This document shows, one piece after another, positions 25,718-35,154 of a stretch of DNA of 64,000 nt (position 1 is the stretch's first letter; every line of letters starts with the position of its first letter). Position numbers and translations under genes: made by a program. Source of the stretch: Microcoleus sp. FACHB-672 (lineage in GTDB: Bacteria > Cyanobacteriota > Cyanobacteriia > Cyanobacteriales > Oscillatoriaceae). The stretch is from the NCBI RefSeq assembly GCF_014695725.1, contig NZ_JACJOU010000025.1:92981-156980 (forward strand), written 5' to 3'. Under the pieces are notes generated by a model that did not search any database, was not told where the DNA came from, and saw only the letters and a list, made by a program, of their open reading frames with translations.

Positions 25718-27217
25718 TTAACTTTTATCGACCGAATTTGAAAAATGATTGAACTTTGAGCAATTCTGTAAAAATCGAGCCGGCATCTCTGGACAAGCGC
25801 CCCAATGCAGATGAATATAAGAAGCGTGTAACTGATGGGATGTCCACCCTTCCATTACTCCTGCGCTAGCCGAAAGCTGAGGAGAGATGCCAACAGCCTT
25901 ATAGAGCGGTGTTAGTACATTAATAATACTCGCCTCTCCCTCTCTTTCTAAAAGGGTGAGTTCTGAGCGGTGAAATTCATGCCCATAAACAGTCTCACCG
26001 GCAGCTAGTAGCGCTGTATTTTGCAAGGCAGTTGCTTGTCGATATCCTAATGTTAAACGCTTGCCCATCACCGCCGTTGCCGGCAGCGCTCCCACCATCT
26101 GCCAAGTATGCCCCTCAAAATCAACAATTTCTTCGCATAAATACATCAGTCCGCCGCACTCGGCATAAACCGGCATTCCTGCTGCAATTGCTTGTTTAAC
26201 TGCCGGCAATACTTGGGAATTTTTGCTTAATTTTTCGGCAAAGACTTCGGGGAATCCGCCCCCAAAATATAATCCCTGTAAGTCTGCCGGCAAGCGATCT
26301 TTTAACGGACTCCAAAATACTAATTCGGCACCGAAAGATTCGAGAATATCTAAATTATCTTGATAGTAGAAATTGAAGGCGCGATCATGTGCGACACCTA
26401 ATCGGATTTTTGATTTTGAACCGCAGATAAACGCAGATAAACGCAGATGTTTTTCTGGCATCTGTGTATATCTGTGTTTATCTGTGGTTTGTTCTTCAAT
26501 TTTTAATAAAGGCAACAAGCGATCCCAGTTAAAGCAGTTCTTACCAATATGTGCAAGTTTGTCAAGTACCGCATCTAAATCTGTTAATTCATTTGCCGGC
26601 ACTAAGCCCAGATGCCGGTCGGGAAGGGTAATATTATCTTGCCGGCGCAACACGCCCAGAATCGGTAATTGTAGCGGTTCGAGAGCCTCTTCTAATAGTT
26701 GCAAGTGGCGATCGCTACCGACGCGGTTGAGGACGATGCCGGCGAAATGGAGGCGGGGATCGAGTGAACGATAACCATGAGTGATCGCAGCCACTGAACC
26801 GGATAGCCGGCTGCAATCAATCACTAGCAACACCGGCAGTTGTAGTAGCCTTGCAATGTGGGCGGTACTGGCAAAGTCATTTTTGGGCAATGGGAATTGG
26901 GCATGGGGCATAGGTTCGGATTTACCAAGCGCTTTCACCCCATCAAACAAGCCCATTACCCCTTCTACTAGGGCGAATTCTACCGATGCTGTGTGCTGGG
27001 CAAAACACTGCCCCACATAGGCTTCAGAAGTCAGCACCGGATCTAAATTGCGACAAGGCCGGCCCGTGACATATTGGTGAAACATCGGATCGATATAATC
27101 CGGGCCAACTTTAAACGATTGAACATTAAAACCCCGACGCCTTAAAGACGCCAGTAGGGCAAGCGTCACGGTTGTTTTGCCTACCCCACTGCGTTCGCCG
27201 GCAATGACTAAAGCCAT
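25718..27217 (-). CDS. cobB: Cobyrinate a,c-diamide synthase (CobB/CbiA)
   Basis: This enzyme uses ATP and glutamine to amidate cobyrinate in adenosylcobalamin synthesis. The P-loop IAGERSGVGKTT opens the N-terminal ATPase domain, followed by FKVGPDYIDPMFH. The C-terminal glutamine amidotransferase domain has GLYFGGGFPE and the catalytic Cys in VYAECGGLMYL. I use the ATG at 27217, which begins at the P-loop as in homologues; the GTG at 27241 adds eight residues. Two in-frame insertions are odd. One is encoded by a palindromic dispersed repeat (26419-26489) in the interdomain linker. The other is encoded by a GGGAATTGGGCATGGGG-like string near 26883-26914. The length of 499 residues exceeds the usual 450-460. 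Confidence 0.93.
   Translation of the reverse strand: MALVIAGERSGVGKTTVTLALLASLRRRGFNVQSFKVGPDYIDPMFHQYVTGRPCRNLDPVLTSEAYVGQCFAQHTASVEFALVEGVMGLFDGVKALGKSEPMPHAQFPLPKNDFASTAHIARLLQLPVLLVIDCSRLSGSVAAITHGYRSLDPRLHFAGIVLNRVGSDRHLQLLEEALEPLQLPILGVLRRQDNITLPDRHLGLVPANELTDLDAVLDKLAHIGKNCFNWDRLLPLLKIEEQTTDKHRYTQMPEKHLRLSAFICGSKSKIRLGVAHDRAFNFYYQDNLDILESFGAELVFWSPLKDRLPADLQGLYFGGGFPEVFAEKLSKNSQVLPAVKQAIAAGMPVYAECGGLMYLCEEIVDFEGHTWQMVGALPATAVMGKRLTLGYRQATALQNTALLAAGETVYGHEFHRSELTLLEREGEASIINVLTPLYKAVGISPQLSASAGVMEGWTSHQLHASYIHLHWGACPEMPARFLQNCSKFNHFSNSVDKS
26419..26489. repeat. Palindromic dispersed repeat inside the cobB coding sequence
   Basis: The arm AACCGCAGATAAACGCAGAT... (26419-26448) is nearly the reverse complement of 26460-26489, with an 11-base loop. 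The mismatches are mostly C-to-T changes that still pair as G-U. The element is read in frame and adds about 24 residues between the two CobB domains. Confidence 0.8.
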
Positions 27218-27283
27218 AGTTGTTTCTGCTTCACGGTTCACTGTTCAAAAGTTTGAGGCTAATGAACAATGAACGATGAACAA

Positions 27284-28663
27284 TTAGTCCTCAACGCCCT
27301 CAATTAACCTGATAATCTCCGCCGTGACTGCCAGACTTTCTTCATAAAGCATCTCGCGTCCCCAACGTTGCAACTGCTGACTGAGCAAATACTCAGCCTT
27401 TTGATCGCTCATCGGCGCGACTTGCTGAATGCGGCAAGATTGGGCACCGCCACCGGCTTCCATCCGCATACAACCCGTTGTTTCAGAGCACAGCACCGTG
27501 CAGCAGTCAGCATCTGCATTGGTAGAAGTCAAGCGCAAACCGATTAAATCACCAGGGATATCTCCCCAGTCTGCCGTGGGAATTCCCGCCAATTCAGCTT
27601 CCACTTCTCGCTGATCTTGGGTTAGGAATTTAATGCGCTTGATATCATAATCTCCGCCTTCTTTTTCATAAGAAATCGGTTGCCAATGGAGCCGGCTACC
27701 TAGCCAACCCAAGAACATCAGCGCTTGATCGGGGTTGCCTTTTTCGTAATCAATTGTTACCCGATTAACTTCCTGAAGAGCAGCACGACGTTCGGGTGGA
27801 TCGAACGCCTCAGCCGTCAACTCTTGCCAAGCCGCCAGCCGCCGCCAGTTCAAATCAGCAACTGGAATGCCTGACTCTACAAGGTGTTGCACCTGTAGTA
27901 AATCGGATTCTGGAACGTTAAACTGGCAAGAATCAACAATCACACAGTTAGACAGTTCTGCCAGCCGCTTAAACAAACCGTGATTATTGAGATCCGGGGC
28001 GGCTTTCCACCAGAGGAACTTGGGCAGTTCTCCAATTAAAAGCGCTGAAATCATCCCACCAACCCGTTCTAGAGCTTCTACGGTGCCTTTGAGGGTGATG
28101 TATTCGCAGCAAACCAGCGTGCTTTGACTGTGTTTTTGGATAGGGCAATAGGCGGAAACTTGAGCGCTGACCCCTTCATCTTCCCCCGATACCGGGCACA
28201 GAGCAATAATCCGACAGGGGTTGCGAGAGGCGATCTCATCGGCTACAGCGCTTCTCGCATCCAAGGCGGTGGCTCTTCTGCTACTGCCATCTCCGTTTGA
28301 GTCTGCCCCACGTTGTTTGAGCCAAGCTTCGCGCAGTTTAGCCAGCGTTTCTTCGTTTGGCTTGCCCGTCACCGACAGCCCGTAAGTTTTCTGAGCTTGC
28401 TTGAGCGCTGCTTCCATGCGAGGGCCACCGATGCCATCAACAGGGCCGGTGTAAAAGCCTAAGACGGCTAGTAATTGTTGGGTTTCTTCAGGTTCGTAAA
28501 CCAGCAAGCTAAATGTGGTTGCCCGCGTCGCCGCCGGCACATTTCCATCATCGCCAACGGCATTAAAAGCTTGCCAAATTTGACTGAGTTCCGCCTCAAT
28601 TTCACTAATGGAAACATCTTTAGGCGGCTGTAGGGAAAGAATTGGAGCCGTTTGTGTTGTCAT
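27284..28663 (-). CDS. opcA: OpcA, glucose-6-phosphate dehydrogenase assembly/activator protein
   Basis: This 459-residue protein matches cyanobacterial OpcA, which activates Zwf and mediates its redox (thioredoxin) control. The N-terminal part has a peptidoglycan-binding-like fold (LLAVLGFYTGPVDGIGGPRMEAALKQ is a segment of it). The C-terminal OpcA domain includes NPCRIIALCPV, the LLIGELPKFLWWK block, and paired Cys near CCTVLCSETTGCMRME that may take part in redox sensing. It lies directly downstream of zwf on the same strand, the normal cyanobacterial arrangement, with 169 bp between them that contain degenerate TTGTCA-type repeats. Confidence 0.95.
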   Translation of the reverse strand: MTTQTAPILSLQPPKDVSISEIEAELSQIWQAFNAVGDDGNVPAATRATTFSLLVYEPEETQQLLAVLGFYTGPVDGIGGPRMEAALKQAQKTYGLSVTGKPNEETLAKLREAWLKQRGADSNGDGSSRRATALDARSAVADEIASRNPCRIIALCPVSGEDEGVSAQVSAYCPIQKHSQSTLVCCEYITLKGTVEALERVGGMISALLIGELPKFLWWKAAPDLNNHGLFKRLAELSNCVIVDSCQFNVPESDLLQVQHLVESGIPVADLNWRRLAAWQELTAEAFDPPERRAALQEVNRVTIDYEKGNPDQALMFLGWLGSRLHWQPISYEKEGGDYDIKRIKFLTQDQREVEAELAGIPTADWGDIPGDLIGLRLTSTNADADCCTVLCSETTGCMRMEAGGGAQSCRIQQVAPMSDQKAEYLLSQQLQRWGREMLYEESLAVTAEIIRLIEGVED

Positions 28664-28832
28664 TTGTCACTTGTCCTTTGTCAAAAGTGGTCTGTTATTT
28701 GCGATTGACTGATTACCAATTACCTGTTCTTCATTGTTGAGTGGCGGTTGGACAATTGTTTGTAGCTCTCGATACGATTAATCACCAACCGCCAACCCCG
28801 CAGAAAACGCCATTAGCGATTAGCCATTCACA

Positions 28833-30362
28833 CTACAGTCTGCGCCACCTGCGGCCATCGCGTTCCATCATCTGTTCGGCCTCTGTTGGCTCCCAGGTGC
28901 CCGCCTCGTACTGTGGAATCGAGGCGGGATCAGTGGGTGATTCCCAGGCGGTGAGTGCGGGACTGACAACTCGCCAAGCTTCTTCCACTTCATCGCCACG
29001 GGTGAACAGTGTTTGATCGCCCAACATACAATCGATCAGTAGCCGGTCATAAGCATCACCTGAAGTCTTGCCAAACGTTGAACCGTAGCTAAAATCCATA
29101 TCTACCGATCGCGTCCGCAGATCTGTTCCTGGCGTTTTCACTTCAAAGCGCAAGGAAATGCCCTCATTCGGCTGAATTCGCATCGTCAGCACATTTGGGC
29201 TTGCCTGTTGGGCGGCTGACTGAAAGATTAAAAATGGCACTTCGCGGAACTGAATCGCAATTTCCGTAACTTTTTTAGGTAAGCGTTTGCCGGTTCGCAG
29301 ATAGAAAGGCACACCTTGCCAGCGCCAGTTATCCACCTGCAACTTCATCGCCACATAAGTGGGGGTGATGGAGTTGGGGTTGACGCCGGGTTCTTCCCGA
29401 TATCCGGGTACGGGTTCGCCTTTCATCCAGCCGGCTGAGTATTGCCCTCGAACCGCAGAGGCTTCCAGGTTACGGAGATCCGCCAAGTGAGTTGCCTGGA
29501 GAACTTTCATTTTTTCTGTGCGGATACTGTCGGCGCTTAGGGAGTTGGGCGCTTCCATCGCCGTCAGGCAGAACAACTGCATCAGGTGGTTTTGCACCAT
29601 GTCCCGCAACGCCCCAGAGGTTTCGTAGTAGCCGGCTCGATCTTCTACCCCTACGGTTTCTGCCACGGTGATCTGAACGTGATCGACAAATTGCCGGTTC
29701 CACAACGGTTCAAAGATGGCATTGGCAAAGCGAAACACCAAAAGGTTTTGGACGGTTTCTTTACCCAAGTAGTGGTCAATGCGATAAATCTGATTTTCTT
29801 TGCAGACTTGTTGCACGACCCGGTTGAGAGACTGGGCTGAACCCAAGTCCCGCCCAAAGGGTTTTTCAATCACCAAGCGGGTTTTCATCGCATCTGCCAG
29901 CATTTGTGCTGTACCCAGCTGGCGAATGGCTTCTGGGAAAAATTTGGGGGAAACCGAGAGGTAGAACACTCGGTTGCCGCGCGTCCCGCGTTTGCCGTCC
30001 AGTTCGCTTAAGAAAGCTTTCAGTTTTTGGTAGCTTTCTGGGTTGTCGATGTCACCGGAACAGTAGTACAAACCTTCGGAGAAATCTTGCCACAGCTCCT
30101 CAGAACCAATGCCATCGGAGAACTGCTCGACGCCTTCACGCATTTGCTCACGGAAGTAGTCGTGGCTCCAGTCGCGCCGTGCAACGCCCACAATGGTCAT
30201 TTCCGCCGGCAGTCGTCTCTCGCGTCTTAAGTGATAAATTGCCGGCACGAGTTTACGTTGAGTCAAGTCTCCCGACGCCCCGAAAATCACCAAAATTAAA
30301 GGTTCCGGGGTTCGTTCTTGAGTCAGTCCTACGCGCAGGGGATTTTCTAATACTGCTACCAT
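28833..30362 (-). CDS. zwf: Glucose-6-phosphate 1-dehydrogenase
   Basis: This 509-residue enzyme oxidises glucose-6-phosphate with NADP+, the entry step of the oxidative pentose phosphate pathway that supplies NADPH in the dark and in diazotrophic cells. The nucleotide motif is [13 protein letters not shown] (about residue 27). The active-site signature [13 protein letters not shown] (about residue 195) contains the catalytic His and Lys. The ATG at 30362 follows GAGGAAGG at good distance. The gene sits between tal and opcA on the same strand. Confidence 0.97.
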   Translation of the reverse strand: MVAVLENPLRVGLTQERTPEPLILVIFGASGDLTQRKLVPAIYHLRRERRLPAEMTIVGVARRDWSHDYFREQMREGVEQFSDGIGSEELWQDFSEGLYYCSGDIDNPESYQKLKAFLSELDGKRGTRGNRVFYLSVSPKFFPEAIRQLGTAQMLADAMKTRLVIEKPFGRDLGSAQSLNRVVQQVCKENQIYRIDHYLGKETVQNLLVFRFANAIFEPLWNRQFVDHVQITVAETVGVEDRAGYYETSGALRDMVQNHLMQLFCLTAMEAPNSLSADSIRTEKMKVLQATHLADLRNLEASAVRGQYSAGWMKGEPVPGYREEPGVNPNSITPTYVAMKLQVDNWRWQGVPFYLRTGKRLPKKVTEIAIQFREVPFLIFQSAAQQASPNVLTMRIQPNEGISLRFEVKTPGTDLRTRSVDMDFSYGSTFGKTSGDAYDRLLIDCMLGDQTLFTRGDEVEEAWRVVSPALTAWESPTDPASIPQYEAGTWEPTEAEQMMERDGRRWRRL

Positions 30363-30590
30363 CTACCTTCCTCGTTCTATGACTTCCAGTCTTGCTAATA
30401 CAGCTTCATATTTTGCCGTCATCTCTTCAAACTGATAGTTAACGGTGTCATATTTTGCCGTCATCCATTCAAGTTGCTGAGTCAAAGAATTAATTTTTCC
30501 CTGAGACTCAGCCTTGATTTCAGCCCGAACTTCTTCTGTTATTGTTGCCCGTCCCAGCCAGCCGGCAGGATACTTCCTAGGACTTTGCAA
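30363..30590 (-). CDS. Small coiled-coil ORF directly upstream of zwf (doubtful)
   Basis: An open stretch of 75 codons ends with a TAG touching the zwf ATG. It reads SPRKYPAGWLGRATITEEV, then a heptad-rich helix with a 14-residue duplication (MTAKYDTVNYQFEE, then MTAKYEAVLARLEV) that reflects a 42-bp DNA repeat. The only upstream start is TTG and I see no ribosome binding site. It may be a remnant of a larger protein or a small translated leader coupled to zwf. Confidence 0.35.
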   Translation of the reverse strand: MQSPRKYPAGWLGRATITEEVRAEIKAESQGKINSLTQQLEWMTAKYDTVNYQFEEMTAKYEAVLARLEVIERGR

Positions 30591-30699
30591 ACTAAGGGCG
30601 AGAATTGGGGTTGGGAATTGGAAATCGAGGATGGATGAAGGGTAGCAGACTCGCCACTGCCCAAACGCCTCCTGCCCAATTCCCGACAGTTCTTCTCAC

Positions 30700-31839
30700 T
30701 TACACAGGCGCTAACTTGTCAACTTTGTCTTGCAGGGATTTTGTCAGGGACTGGAAGGGCGTAACGAATTTATCGATCCCTTCTACTAGAAGTTCTGTCA
30801 TAACTTCATCAAGATTGATCCCCAACTTCGGCAGTTCTTCTGCCAGCTTATAAGCCCCTTCCACATCGGTTTCGATGCGGCTGGCTGCGTCGCAGTGATC
30901 CGCACAGGCTTCAATGGTTGCCGGCGGCATGGTGTTAACGGTGTCAGGGCCGACAAGTTCATCGACGTAGAGGACATCGCTGTAACTGGGGTCTTTGGTG
31001 CCGGTGGAAGCCCACAACAAGCGCTGCACTTTTGCGCCTTTGGCTGCCAAGGCTTTCCAGCGATCAGTCTTGATGATCTCTTTGTATTTTTGGTAAGCGA
31101 GCTTGGCATTGGCGATGGCAAATTTGCCTTTCATTTGGCGCAACCGCTCTTTCTCGGCTTCGTCGCTTGCGGCTGCGATCAGCTTGTCCAGACGGGCATC
31201 GACGTTGATATCAATGCGGCTGATGAAGAAACTGGCAACGGATGCGATGTTAGAAATGTCTTGGCCGGCAGCAAGGCGATCTTCTAACCCGCGAATATAG
31301 GCCCAGGCACTCTCTACATAACTGTCAACCGAGAACAACAAGGTCACGTTAACGTTGATGCCGGCTGCGATGACTTTTTCCACGGCTTTTAAGCCTTCGG
31401 GTGTGCCAGGGATTTTAATCATCACGTTTTCCCGGCCTATGGCTTCGTAATAGCTGTTGGCTGCTTCCAGTGTCTGTTCGCTATTGTGGGCCATGTTGGG
31501 CGGCACTTCAATACTCACGTATCCATCTAAACCGTTGGACTCGTGATAGACGCCGCGCAAGATATCGCAGGCGTTGCGAATATCTTCAAACACCAGGGAT
31601 TCATAAATCTCTTGAATCGATTTACCGGCTTTGATCCCGGCTTCGATATCCGCGTCGTAGGCGGCATTACCGACGATCGCTTTTTCAAAAATCGCTGGGT
31701 TGGAGGTGATCCCCATGATGCCGCGCGATTCAATCATCTCTTTGAGTTCGCCAGACTCGATAATACTGCGGCTCAAATTATCCATCCAGATACTTTGACC
31801 GTATTCTTGTCCGATCTGCAATAAAGGATTGTTTGTCAT
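30700..31839 (-). CDS. tal: Transaldolase
   Basis: This 379-residue transaldolase transfers a dihydroxyacetone unit between sugar phosphates in the pentose phosphate pathway. The Schiff-base Lys lies in VMIKIPGTPEGLKAV (about residue 145). The signature GIMGITSNPAIFEKAI is near residue 45. The length and the MDNLSRS N-terminus fit the long bacterial type found in cyanobacteria and actinobacteria. It is transcribed with fbp upstream and zwf-opcA downstream. Confidence 0.96.
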   Translation of the reverse strand: MTNNPLLQIGQEYGQSIWMDNLSRSIIESGELKEMIESRGIMGITSNPAIFEKAIVGNAAYDADIEAGIKAGKSIQEIYESLVFEDIRNACDILRGVYHESNGLDGYVSIEVPPNMAHNSEQTLEAANSYYEAIGRENVMIKIPGTPEGLKAVEKVIAAGINVNVTLLFSVDSYVESAWAYIRGLEDRLAAGQDISNIASVASFFISRIDINVDARLDKLIAAASDEAEKERLRQMKGKFAIANAKLAYQKYKEIIKTDRWKALAAKGAKVQRLLWASTGTKDPSYSDVLYVDELVGPDTVNTMPPATIEACADHCDAASRIETDVEGAYKLAEELPKLGINLDEVMTELLVEGIDKFVTPFQSLTKSLQDKVDKLAPV

Positions 31840-31931
31840 GGTTGTTCTCGGTTAAATTTTGACGATTTGTACTGGTTGTATTGTGGAAGCTTTGATGAGT
31901 GAATTTGGGATTGTAGATTACCAATCTCAAA

Positions 31932-33002
31932 TTAACTGACGGCTGAATGCTGATTTTTACGTGTTTTTTCTTCAGCTCGCTCTTTAATGAACGACTCTAC
32001 CTGTTCCACATCATCCTGACTGCCGATGATCAGAGGGGTACGAGCATGAATTTTTTCCGCCACCACATCTAAGATATCTTGGGTGCCGGTGCTTGCCCGC
32101 CCGCCGGCTTGCTCGATTAAAAACGCTAAAGGAGCGGTTTCGTAGAGCAAGCGCAGTTTACCTTCCGGTTTTTTGACTGTACCGGGATACAAAAACACGC
32201 CGCCTTGAAACAAGATGCGGTGGAAGTCTCCCACCAGTGCGCCGCCATAGCGGGCAGAATAGCCTTCATGACGGTGGACATAGCGGATGTAGTCCCGGAT
32301 CGATTCCTCCCACTGCCAGAAGTTGCCTTCGTTAACGCTGTAAATGGAACCGTGCTTGGGAACGCGGATGTTTTCATGGGAGAGGATGAATTCACCTAAG
32401 CTGGGATCGAGGGTGAAGGCATGAACGCCGGTGCCGATCGAATAAACCAGCATGGTGCTTGGGCCATAGAGAATGTAGCCGGCGGCGATTTGCTTCCGTC
32501 CGTTTTGCAGCAAGTCGAGGGCTTCTCCATTCTCATCGTTTCCTTCTTGCTGGCGAATGGCGAAGATGGAACCCAAATTCAGATTGATATCTAGATTGGA
32601 AGAACCATCTATGGGGTCGTAGAGGAGGGTATAGCGTCCAATGGGGCAGTTTTCTGGAATGTAGTAGGGTTTTTCCATCTCCTCGGATGCCAAGCGACAC
32701 ACAAGGCCGCTTTGCTTGAATACTGAGATAAAAACCTCATTGGCATAGACATCCATTTTTTTGACGGTTTCTCCCTGCACATTCACCTCGCCGGTGAATC
32801 CTAGGGCACCTTCAAGTAACCCAGCTCGACTGAGCCGGCGAGAAATCAGCTTAGCTGCGAGGGCTATGCGATTCATGATGGCGCTGAGATCCTGAGCGTC
32901 TGAAGAGAAGCTATGGAGTTGCTCCAAGACGTGACGCGATAGTGTCGTACAATCGCGATCCAAAGCGTATTCCTGCGCTACAGGCTGATTGGGTTCTGCC
33001 AT
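31932..33002 (-). CDS. fbp: Class I fructose-1,6-bisphosphatase
   Basis: This 356-residue phosphatase dephosphorylates fructose-1,6-bisphosphate in gluconeogenesis and the oxidative pentose cycle. The metal-binding motif [15 protein letters not shown] (about residue 129) and the substrate-binding [15 protein letters not shown] with the [17 protein letters not shown] block are clear. It is the first gene of the fbp-tal-zwf-opcA set. The spacing of 92 bp to tal suggests a shared transcript. Confidence 0.96.
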   Translation of the reverse strand: MAEPNQPVAQEYALDRDCTTLSRHVLEQLHSFSSDAQDLSAIMNRIALAAKLISRRLSRAGLLEGALGFTGEVNVQGETVKKMDVYANEVFISVFKQSGLVCRLASEEMEKPYYIPENCPIGRYTLLYDPIDGSSNLDINLNLGSIFAIRQQEGNDENGEALDLLQNGRKQIAAGYILYGPSTMLVYSIGTGVHAFTLDPSLGEFILSHENIRVPKHGSIYSVNEGNFWQWEESIRDYIRYVHRHEGYSARYGGALVGDFHRILFQGGVFLYPGTVKKPEGKLRLLYETAPLAFLIEQAGGRASTGTQDILDVVAEKIHARTPLIIGSQDDVEQVESFIKERAEEKTRKNQHSAVS

Positions 33003-33719
33003 TGTTTTTATCCTCCCTATCGATTAAGCGCACTCGTGTTGGAGGAAAGCCGCAGCCGGTTGCTCCGCTTGGCCCGCAATGCTCGGTCAGTCCTCACTTA
33101 CTATCTTAGGGAGGCATTTCAGAACAGGTGGGTAACTTTAGATGAACTAAAGAAACTTTATCATTCCCAACTTGTCTGAGTATTTTAACTTATCCTGGCT
33201 CGATTGCTGAATGGGCAGTGCATCTTTGCTATACGGTTAATTCTGTGGGAGTGTGCGCGCGGTTTGGTTACTGCCGGCATAGGTGATAAGGCGGTTCTCT
33301 ATTGGCTGAAAGATTGGGGGAAGCCTGAAAGACCTTGGGGGGCTTCCCCCCAAACCCCCCATTGGGGGACGGTTGCGTCCCCCAAACCCCCTCCAAAAGG
33401 GATTGTCTGCTAAGTGTCAATATCCTAAAGGGTGATTCTCAATGAGTTATTTGGATTTGAAACTTTAGATTGAAGACAATTGGAAATGCTATATCTGTTT
33501 CGTCGGCACTTCAACAGCCTAAAGTGATGGCAGCTTTGAAGTTAGAGGCCGGTTTCATCAAGCTTGTTAAAATAAAAGTCTGTTTAAAGTAATCTAAATT
33601 CTAGAAAATTATCTTTTATATTTTATCTTGGGTTCGGTTAGCTGGTAAATATAAATTGCTTTGGGGCGTTAAACAAAGAGCGAATTAGCTGAACTAAGCA
33701 ACAGAGAAAAATAAAACAA
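33003..33719. other. Long non-coding stretch upstream of fbp
   Basis: About 700 bp without a gene I would defend. It contains the paired G/C-run hairpins at 33335-33385 and, nearer fbp, presumably the operon promoter, which I cannot pinpoint. An open frame at 33204-33413 arises from reading through the hairpin repeat. Confidence 0.45.
33335..33385. repeat. Tandem G/C-run hairpins
   Basis: Two perfect hairpins lie side by side. TTGGGGGG-CTT-CCCCCCAA (33335-33353) is an 8-bp stem with a 3-base loop. TTGGGGGACG-GTTG-CGTCCCCCAA (33362-33385) is a 10-bp stem with a tetraloop. The form is that of a dispersed palindromic unit, not a terminator, since no T-run follows. Confidence 0.7.
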
Positions 33720-33746
33720 AAGGTCTGCCAAGAATTGGCAGACCTT
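33720..33746 (-). terminator. Rho-independent terminator of the small gene at 33777
   Basis: A perfect 12-bp stem AAGGTCTGCCAA / TTGGCAGACCTT with a three-base loop is followed on the minus strand by TTGTTTTATTTTTC. It lies 30 bp after the stop of the minus-strand gene. Confidence 0.85.
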
Positions 33747-33776
33747 GCGATTACTCAGTTTGAGTTAAACGAAATG

Positions 33777-33992
33777 TTAGTCAATGGTAATTGACTGAGG
33801 GCCACTGCTGTTGCCGTTGTTGTCTCTACCGGCAGATGTGTAGGTGGTGGTGCCGGCTTGCTTATCAAGCCAGCTTTTAACCGGCTCATCAGAAAGGTTG
33901 AGCCGGAGAATGCCGGAAAAGAATCCCCCCATGAAAGCAACGGGATTTTGGGCGAGTTCTTTAAAAACTGGGGTCAGTTCGTCAAGGAACAT
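33777..33992 (-). CDS. Small conserved cyanobacterial protein of unknown function
   Basis: This 71-residue protein begins MFLDELTPVFKELAQNP and has a short Gly/Phe-rich hydrophobic segment (FMGGFFSGILRLNL) and a polar Gly/Asn/Ser-rich tail. I recognise the N-terminal pattern as recurring in cyanobacteria, without a known role. An AGGAGA site precedes the ATG, and a strong terminator follows, so the gene forms its own unit and is very likely real. Confidence 0.75.
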   Translation of the reverse strand: MFLDELTPVFKELAQNPVAFMGGFFSGILRLNLSDEPVKSWLDKQAGTTTYTSAGRDNNGNSSGPQSITID

Positions 33993-34083
33993 GGGAAGTC
34001 TCCTAATCGTGCCGGTGTGTTTGCGTCTTCTGGTATCCTAGCGCGTTCCTAGGGGGCAGGGGCAGGGGAGTGGCTAATTGTAC

Positions 34084-35154
34084 TTACTCAGGTTTTTGCT
34101 CTGGCATCAGACATTTATCTGAATCACACCCTGCAGGGCCGGCATCTGGCATTTCCCCTGAATCATAACGCTTGAGGGCAGCGAGGAAATTATCGGTTTG
34201 GCGACGAATTAGCACTTCTTGCATTAACTGCTCATAAGTTGACTTATCCACCGGCTCAAACGGCAAACGCGGGAAGGCTTGCAGAGAATCGAAACGCGCC
34301 AGAAGTGCGGCTGAAATATAACCGGCATCATCTCGGATCGCTTCATAAATCTGCGTTCCCAAGGCTTCTATTTCGTTCTCGCGCAACTCGATTGTTGCTG
34401 ATGTGTTATGCCGCACATAGAATTTTTGGACTTGCATATAAAAGTCCATTTGTGCGAGTGCAGAAAACTTGTTGATGTCGATTTCATCAGCACCTTGTAA
34501 ATCAGCCCAAGGGACTGCAACAGGAATTTCTACTAGCCATTCTGAACACCGGGGATCAAACGGATCATTTAAAAGATTGCCGTTTTCATCTTTGTCAGAT
34601 TGCGAGGGAATCACACTGTAACCATAGTCAATACAGGCCAGTGCAACCGGGTCATTTTTCCGGAAGGTAATGCGCCGAATAAATCGTTGTGCTTTGGGGG
34701 GATGCCAACCCGGACTTGCACTTGTCAGTAATGATTTTGTGCCAGATGGTTGTACAGTTGTGCAGCGATTGGGGCGTTTCAATCCGTGCCGGTCACAGTA
34801 ATCCCAAACCACGCGATTCACAATATCTTTCCAGCGCGTGAGATACTCCTGTTCTTGCCGTTTAAACTCGACTCCTTGTGGTGTTGCCGGTCGTCCTTCT
34901 TGCCACCAGCGCAGCCAGTCTACGCCAAAGGCATTCACGAAGAAGTCAAACAAGCCGGTGAAGGAAACCCCCACAATAGGGTCTAATTCCCGGCTGTATT
35001 GATAGCGGGGTTCAAGGAATTTGTGATTGAGCAATACCGCGACCGATAATGCGCCGGCGGTAAAAGCGTCCTCAATTTCCTTTTCGTTTTTCGGATTAAT
35101 TTGATTTAAGTGAACCTCCGCAAGATTACAGTGAAAATTAGAGCCAATAATTTC
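34084..35154 (-). CDS. nrdJ: NrdJ, adenosylcobalamin-dependent ribonucleotide reductase, exon 2
   Basis: This is the 3' exon (356 codons plus stop) of the class II reductase. It starts at GAA (35154), completing the active-site motif NPCG|E. It reads EIIGSNFHCNLAEVHLNQIN, including the Cys that forms the redox disulphide partner, then LLNHKFLEPRYQYSRELDP and GVSFTGLFDFFVNAFGVDW. The end carries a CDSDKC pair that may be the C-terminal shuttle Cys. A gene finder would start it at an internal TTG (35034) and lose about 40 conserved residues. It is joined to exon 1 by removal of the group I intron at 35155-35480. Confidence 0.93.
   Translation of the reverse strand, partial: EIIGSNFHCNLAEVHLNQINPKNEKEIEDAFTAGALSVAVLLNHKFLEPRYQYSRELDPIVGVSFTGLFDFFVNAFGVDWLRWWQEGRPATPQGVEFKRQEQEYLTRWKDIVNRVVWDYCDRHGLKRPNRCTTVQPSGTKSLLTSASPGWHPPKAQRFIRRITFRKNDPVALACIDYGYSVIPSQSDKDENGNLLNDPFDPRCSEWLVEIPVAVPWADLQGADEIDINKFSALAQMDFYMQVQKFYVRHNTSATIELRENEIEALGTQIYEAIRDDAGYISAALLARFDSLQAFPRLPFEPVDKSTYEQLMQEVLIRRQTDNFLAALKRYDSGEMPDAGPAGCDSDKCLMPEQKPE

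Noticed and set aside
33204..33413. A 69-codon plus-strand frame upstream of fbp
   Set aside because: Its second half is a readthrough of the G/C-run hairpin repeat (Pro/Trp/Gly-rich), and no start signal is seen.
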